Below are positions 58,424 through 64,000 of a stretch of DNA of 64,000 bases, piece after piece. Source of the DNA: Flammulina velutipes (lineage: Eukaryota; Basidiomycota; Agaricomycetes; Agaricales; Physalacriaceae); the NCBI GenBank assembly GCA_011800155.1, contig CM022377.1, forward strand, positions 1,612,001 to 1,676,000, written 5' to 3'. The notes below the pieces were generated by a model. That model saw nothing but the letters and a program-made list of their open reading frames with translations, searched no databases and was not told where the DNA came from. Both the position numbers and the translations under genes were made by a program. Each line of letters opens with the position of its first letter. Position 1 is the stretch's first letter.

Positions 58424-61400
58424 TCATGACAATACCCCCTCTTTAGGATGTGCTTGTGCCCGGAGCGCAGAAGTACTGGACCAGATGTCTTGCACGGTAA
58501 GACCAAGGTTACGAATCGTGGGGCGGGGTTTCGAAAACGCCTTGGGGTACCGGTGATGGAAGTCCTCTATCAACGCCAACACCTTCTCGTTCATCAATGA
58601 TGAACTGGGTTCCCATGTGTTCTCCGATTCCGAATAATCTAATCACTTGACCAGGTACTGCACACCTCTTTTGTTACGAGTAGGGCGTGAGTCTAAGATG
58701 GCCTCGACATCATAGTCTTCGTCGTCGTCTAGAAGCTCAGGTGACGTACCCAGGAAGTTGGGTCCATGCGTGTCGGTCTCCTTGAATGGGACAAGTAGGG
58801 ATGCATGAAATACGGGATGAATGCACCATTTTGGCAGGAGTTTGAGCCGATAGGTGACTGGGCCGAGAACATCAGTGACTTCGAAGGGACCGTGTCGCTT
58901 GTTGGTGAGCTTAGCTTTTGGTCTGGTGGTTTTAAGGTTTTTGCCGTTGAGCAGGACCTTATCGCCAACCTTAAACACCACTCCCTTCCTCGTATCATCA
59001 CTGTTGTTTCTCTTCATCAATTCAGCGGCAGTAGTTAGACTGGCCTGAACCTCCTCGCGCAGAAGTTGCAGGTTCATGAGGCGGTCTTCAACCGATGGGA
59101 TCTTTGAAGTCGGGTTAAGCGAGGGGTAGAAGCGGGGTTGGAAACCATGGAGGAGTTCGAAGGGTGACTTGCCCATCGCAGCATGGACACGAATGTTGTG
59201 GGAGAACTCCGCGTATGCCAGGAGGTACTTTACCCAATCGTCTTGTCAGTAGTTGCAGAAGACACGTAAGAACTGTTCAAGCTCTTGGTTGAAGCGCTGG
59301 GTCTCGCTGTCTGTCTGGGGGTGATACACGGTACTAAGGGCAGAGGTGATACCTAACTTAGCGTGAATAGCCTGCATGACTTTGCTGGCGAACTGGGGCC
59401 CCCGGTCGGAGATCATCTTGTCCCAGAGACTGTAGCGTCTGAACATGTTGTCAATGAGAATGTCAACGGTTCCATCCGAGTCAATAGTTTTCTTGCACGA
59501 GATGACAATGTCGGTCTTGGTGAGTTGATCAACGACACAGTGAATGGAGTCATAGCCGTCAACTTCTGGGAGGTCAGTAATTAAGTCGGTAGTGATCGTG
59601 CCAAAAGGACGGTCAGGGATTTCGTTGAGGACAAGAGGAACATGGGCAGGGTAATTATTCGGTTTTGTCAGCTGGCAAGTGGCGCAACCATCGATGTAGT
59701 CACGAACGAAGACCAACATGCCCGGCCACCAGAATTCGTGACTCAATAGTTCATAAGTCTTGAATTGTCCAGGATGGCCTGGCCCTACAAGGTCGTGGTG
59801 CATCTTGACAATGTCTCAATGGAGTTTGAGGTCAGCGGGGACATACACCTTGCCACGAAAGAGGACGATTCCATCTTCGTAGTTCCATTCCTGTAGGTTT
59901 TTGACCAGCGAACGCGGACCGTTGCGAAGGATAACATCTAACACACCGACAACCTCAGCGTCTTTCTTGGGACATTCTCGAATACGACATCTCAACTCAG
60001 CATCACCGATCGCCACCACCTCTCCTGGTCTAGTTGCTCGAATTCGGAAGAACTTGGGGTCTAGGAGTACACAATCAGTGTTGTCGTCCTCGACCCCCTC
60101 TTTATGATCCGCGTGGCGGAATAGTGGGTCACTACGGTTTGAAGTACCAGGTTTGTGCGTCAACGTAAAGTCAAATTGGGTGAGGAAAAGGGCCCATTGG
60201 GCTTGTTGGCGACTCAGCTTTTGCGCATTGGTAAAGTACTCGAGGTTCTTGTGGTCGGTGATGATATCAACCGAGTGCGTGGCTCCTTCCAAGTAGTGCC
60301 GCCAAGCTTCGAGTGCACGGATGATTGCCAATAGCTCCTTGTCATGAATGTCGTAGTTGCGCTCGGGTTCCAACAAGGACTTGGACAAAAAGGCGACTGG
60401 ATGTCACTGTCCGTCCTCGCTGACCTGAGACAGAATGCTTCCAGTGGCGTAGTCTGAGACGTCTACTTCAACACGATAATATGGAGAGCATTGTGAGAGA
60501 TGATGAGCCCCAAGAATTTGATGGACTCAGCTTCAAACATGCATTTCTCCGGCTTAGCGTAAAGATCGTGGTCTTGAAGTCGTTTGAGGACCTGACGTAC
60601 GAGTTCGCGGTGTTCTTCCAGAGTTTCGGTGAAGATCAGGATATCGTCCATGTAGACGACGACTTTGCCAGAGTCAATAAGATCCTTGAGAATGATATTC
60701 ATCATTGCTTGAAACGTGGCGAGGGAATTCATAAGACCAAAGAACATCACCAGTGGTTCAAACAGGCCACGATTCGTTTTGAATGCGCCTTTCCACTCGT
60801 CTCCCTCCTTTATCCGAACATTATTGTAGCCCCAATGTAGGTCAATCTTGGAGAAGACTTTGGTGCCTTTCAGCTTGTCGATAAGCTCGGGAATGAGCGG
60901 CAGCGGGTACTCGTTCTTGATGGTGCCTTTGTTCAGGTTGCGATAATCCTGTACAGGGCGTAGCTTTCCATCCTTTTTCTTAACAAAGAAGAACGGACTT
61001 GTCATTGGGGACTTAGATGGGTGAATATAGCCCTTGGCCAGATTTTCGTCGAGAAAGGTGTCGAGTTCCTTCTGTTCTGCAGGTGACAATAGATATGTCT
61101 TGCAGAGTTTCAGTTCGAAGCCTCGTTTCAGGTCTATGGCGTGGTCTCAAGGACTGCGAGTGGGAAGGCATTCTGAAGTGCTTTTGTCGAACACCATGAG
61201 ATAGGCATAATAAGGGGAGGGAATGCGCTCAGTGAGTGGTCAAGTGTCGGCTGGCTTTTGGCTAGCCTTAGCAAGCTCTTGGGCTCTGGTGAAACCAGCG
61301 CGAATGTGAACGAAGGGACCGTCTGAAGAATGTGGATCGCGCACCGGGCGGGGATAATCATCCTGAAACAGCTCTTCAAATACCTCCTCCTCCCACTCTC

Positions 61401-61760
61401 TAGGGACTTCTTCTTCATCATCGTCGTTCTCTGTGAAGAGGACGACAGGAATTTGGACTCAGGTAAATGCGCGAACTGCTTGCCGGTGTCCAGCAACTCA
61501 GTAAACAGGTACAGGTTTGAGGTTACCCTCTTGATCCTTCCACTGGACCTGGTAGTCTCAGTGGTGACCGTGAGGGTCATGCAGGGTTTGGGTCTGGTTA
61601 ACAAGTGCAGGTGTGCATTTAGCGTGAGCACGTACATTGGTCACTGGTGGGTTCTTGAGAGTACATGTAATACCTGCACCCTTGCCAGACTCGGACCCTT
61701 GAACCTGCAGATCTGGAGGGTCTGAGTCTGGGGATCCCAGGCTGACAGATTTACTCATGG
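58424..61760 (-). pseudogene. Decayed 5'-truncated Ty3/gypsy chromovirus pol
   Basis: On the minus strand, in pol order: reverse transcriptase (about 61089-60463, [20 protein letters not shown], catalytic [10 protein letters not shown]), RNase H (about 60443-59816, NYDIHDKELLAIIRALEAW, DHKNLEYF), integrase (59803 down to about 58643; zinc motif HH..CATC, D/D/E core TTDLITDLP and ISDRGPQF), and a C-terminal chromodomain (YDVEAILDSR ... NTWEPSSSL). Stops break the frame: TGA before HPVAF, TGA before DIVKMHHD, TGA after FCNY, and TGA in place of the chromodomain Trp. RT passes abruptly from [12 protein letters not shown] to [12 protein letters not shown] with a frame shift and loss of the usual thumb/connection segment. 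Gag and protease are not recognisable upstream, and no 5' LTR is seen. Confidence 0.85.
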
Positions 61761-62241
61761 GTACCCATTCAGACTCAGACCTCCTTGAGGTCCCTACATT
61801 GATCTGAGTGTCCTGGACTATACACTAGTTTCTTATATAGTTTACCTTATCTAGTGGCAAGTTCCTGAGAGTAATCTCATAGCTTATGAGGCTCTCAAAT
61901 CTTGTCTCCTTATGATTTGCTACAGCTCTCTACTAGATAAGCAGAAAGACACATGTATTAGTCATAAAATATCAATAGACAGTTACTGCATACCAGTATC
62001 TAGCTAGTTATTGCACTTTTCAAGTGCACTGACATAGTTATAATTGATTTATGAATTATTCTGAATTATTTTATCATTATTTAAATAGTTTGATGGTGTC
62101 CTGCTTATAAATGATATCCCATCACCGGATCACCCCCGGCAAGAGCATGACAGTCAGGCATTCCATAAAATGGGGACGGATCACGTGCATCGACGACGCG
62201 TATGCGGACTGGGCGACATACGTTCTCTCCTTTTGACTGCC
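61761..62241. other. AT-rich junction between retroelement and proteasome gene
   Basis: About 480 bp, notably AT-rich around 61960-62100 compared with its neighbours. No LTR copy, gene or repeat found; it includes the PUP1 promoter at its right end. Confidence 0.45.
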
Positions 62242-63265
62242 ATGGCGAGCTCGTCTGTCTATTCAGCGCCTGGATTCGATTTTTCCAACCAAATAAGGTC
62301 AGTTTTGCCCTTGAAAATGCGTGTAAATGGCTGATGTTCGGGTAGAAATAACTTTCTGAGCGAGAAGGGATTACCTTTGCCAAAGGCGACAAGCACCGGT
62401 ACGACCATCGTTGGATGTTTGTTCAAGGATGGAATAGTGCTCGGGGCGGATACTCGCGCTACCGAAGGCCCAATCGTTGCTGACAAGAACTGTGAAAAGG
62501 TCAGTTCTACACTTATTCGTCGTTCATCCATGGCTGACGATCTGCTAGATCCATTACATCTCAGACAACATCAGATGCTGCGGGGCAGGTACTGCCGCCG
62601 ACACGGAGTTCACGACCGCCCTCATCTCATCCAACATGGAGCTACATGCCCTACACACCGGTCGCAAGCCACGAGTCGTTACCGCCATGACCATGCTGAA
62701 GCAGATGCTCTTCAGGCGCGTTCTCTTTCATAGTCGGTGTATCATCGTATTCATCTTCCAACCTACAGATATCAAGGACAAGTCGGAGCAGCACTCGTTC
62801 TCGGAGGCGTAGATGCCACTGGTCCCAATCTCTTCACCGTCGCGCCACACGGTTCCACAGACAAACTTCCATACGTAACTATGGGTTCTGGTAGTCTGGC
62901 AGCCATGGCGGTATTTGAAACAGGATGGCGGCCAGATATGACGGTACGATCTTCGTCCCGCTTTCCCTGTTGCTTCATTAATTCCTTCTCAGCGTGAAGC
63001 AGCCTTGGACCTCGTCAAGGATGCTATCTCTGCCGGTATCTTCAACGATCTGGGCTCTGGATCTAATGTCGATGCATGCATCATCACCGCCGGCCATACC
63101 GAAATGCTTCGAAATGTTGAAATGCCCAACCAGCGGGTACAGAAGGAGCGAAGCTATGGCTTCAGGCGGGGTACCACGGCGTGGAAAACCGAGAGTGTTA
63201 GGAACTTAGTGGTTGAAGAAGAAATCACGCTTATTCCCGCCGGAGAGGCCATGGATACTACATGA
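62242..63265 (+). CDS. PUP1: Proteasome subunit beta type-7 (beta 2)
   Basis: Five exons; start [20 protein letters not shown]. The propeptide ends before the catalytic Thr: [17 protein letters not shown] with cleavage between Gly and Thr. The mature subunit has [75 protein letters not shown] and [20 protein letters not shown], and a long C-terminal arm ([20 protein letters not shown]). These are all beta-2 signatures of the trypsin-like subunit in the 20S proteasome. Cleavage of the propeptide is autocatalytic. All exon joins are GT-AG. Confidence 0.93.
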
Positions 63266-63443
63266 TCTTTTAGAAGAGCTGTGTACAATGATAATATTCA
63301 ACGACAAGTGGCTCAGCCGCTTGAAGCTGTACTACTACACTAGCAAGAGTCCAGAAGCTAGCGCATGTATAGATAACTACAGGTAAATCATCTCCGTGGT
63401 AAATATCGTCTATGTCTATAACTTTGTTCGTATGTGTCCGTAA

Positions 63444-64000
63444 TCAAATAAAGAGCATTATCATAACCCAACACACAGTAAAGGGTAGCATTCCAAGCAT
63501 GGTGTTCCTCGTCGCTGCATTGAAGAACAGTGGGCTGACCGTTGGGTTGGCCGGGGCCAACGCACTCGCAATTAACTTTGTTGGTGCAGTGTGAGGAGGG
63601 ATGCTGACTAGAGCATTAGGCGTAGGAACAGGACTTCCGGTGGTGTAGGCGCGAATATACTTGACCTCAAAGAAGGCGTCGTTGAAGTTTGAGCCAGGGC
63701 CAACGACTCTGTCTGTATACTATAAGAACTAAATCAGGATAAACGAGGACACAGCGGGAGAAATGATACATACACATGTACCTGTGGGACCGTTGGATCC
63801 ACAGGTAGGAAAGTACTGCTCAGGCAAACCGGCCCTATAGCGAATCATTAACTCTTCTCACAGGTAAGACTAGGTTTCCGAAAGTACTTACCATTTGCCA
63901 CACAGAGTGATGTCCATCACCATTTTCTGCGGGGAGAAGAATTCAGTGATGTTGCAGTGTGACGCTGGAAAGCTGGCTGTTGGCGGACCCCATGCAGAGA
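63444..64000 (-). CDS. GH16 family glycosidase, 3' end only
   Basis: The 5' part lies outside the window. Three exons read SAWGPPTASFPASHCNITEF and FSPQKMVMDITLCGKW, then AGLPEQYFPTCGSNGPTGTC and YTDRVVGPGSNFNDAFFEVK, YIRAYTTGSPVPTPN. The CGxWAG...C...G..C...V.GPGSN...FFEV.YIR.Y pattern is the end of the Agaricomycete GH16 beta-glucanase fold. The last part is Ser/Thr/Pro-rich and ends in a hydrophobic stretch (FTVCWVMIMLFI), consistent with a GPI signal or tail anchor. It would act on cell-wall beta-glucans. Stop at 63444-63446. Confidence 0.8.

Larger units (their letters stand above)
57529..58431 (-). mobile_element. 3' LTR of Ty3/gypsy element, carrying a nested MITE
   Basis: On the minus strand the LTR begins TGTCATGAATTGCC and ends TCCATCCTTGACA, so its ends are the inverted pair TGTCA/TGACA. 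It directly follows the polypurine tract (AAAGAGGGGG) at the end of pol. A TATA-rich core (TATATAAATATAAA on plus, near 58198-58213) would be the promoter. Without the 474-bp insert and the duplicated 8 bp it would be about 421 bp. I find no matching 5' LTR on the other side. Confidence 0.65.

Noticed and set aside
61761..62110. Possible 5' LTR of the gypsy element
   Set aside because: No match to TGTCATGAATTGCC or CATCCTTGACA was found; the sequence is merely AT-rich.

Overview
The window looks like nuclear DNA of a filamentous basidiomycete, most probably an Agaricomycete (mushroom-forming) fungus. The genes are broken by many short introns of about 45-60 nt with CTRAY-type branch points, intergenic distances are short, and the gene set is fungal: a cytochrome-b5-fused acyl-CoA desaturase, an Arc1-like tRNA cofactor, a CYSTM mini-protein, an atypical G-alpha subunit, GH16 and GMC enzymes, and a Ty3/gypsy chromovirus. 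Exon structures were deduced by eye from splice signals and family knowledge. No search or RNA data were available.

Layout: 0.2-1.2 kb DUF4048-like protein; 2.5-4.1 Arc1/AIMP1-like tRNA-binding cofactor; 4.2-5.9 (-) CaM-kinase-like kinase; 6.9-7.3 CYSTM mini-protein; 9.0-11.9 GMC oxidoreductase; 12.7-14.3 (-) delta-9 desaturase copy A; 16.7-18.6 (-) S-adenosylhomocysteinase; 20.2-21.5 coiled-coil protein of unknown function; 22.3-26.8 two Gtt1-like glutathione transferases (-) flanking a Kar5-like karyogamy protein (+); 27.2-29.1 (-) B-type cyclin; 29.5-30.7 F-box-like protein; 31.9-32.7 HMG-box factor; 33.1-33.6 Pmp3; 33.8-36.8 La-domain RNA-binding protein; 37.2-39.2 (-) G-alpha-like protein; 41.5-46.1 an inverted pair of paralogous small Cys/His proteins enclosing a mitochondrial ribosome recycling factor, an ornithine-type mitochondrial carrier and a small unknown protein; 46.8-47.4 NADAR protein; 47.7-49.3 desaturase copy B; 49.8-54.6 (-) Rad5/HLTF-type SNF2 ATPase with a RING finger; 55.0-57.0 (-) aldehyde dehydrogenase; 57.5-61.8 decayed 5'-truncated Ty3/gypsy element whose LTR carries a hAT-type MITE; 62.2-63.3 proteasome beta-2; 63.4-64.0 (-) 3' end of a GH16 glycosidase.

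Most genes are unrelated housekeeping genes, not a pathway cluster. The notable organisation is local duplication: three paralog pairs (desaturase, GST, Cys/His protein) in 64 kb. The strongest candidate for something undescribed is the inverted Cys/His pair, because both the proteins and a roughly 50-bp promoter block are conserved between copies. Other points of interest are a G-alpha with Ser at the catalytic Gln position, two stop-free 3n introns, three GC-AG introns, a 12-nt micro-exon and a MITE nested in an LTR.
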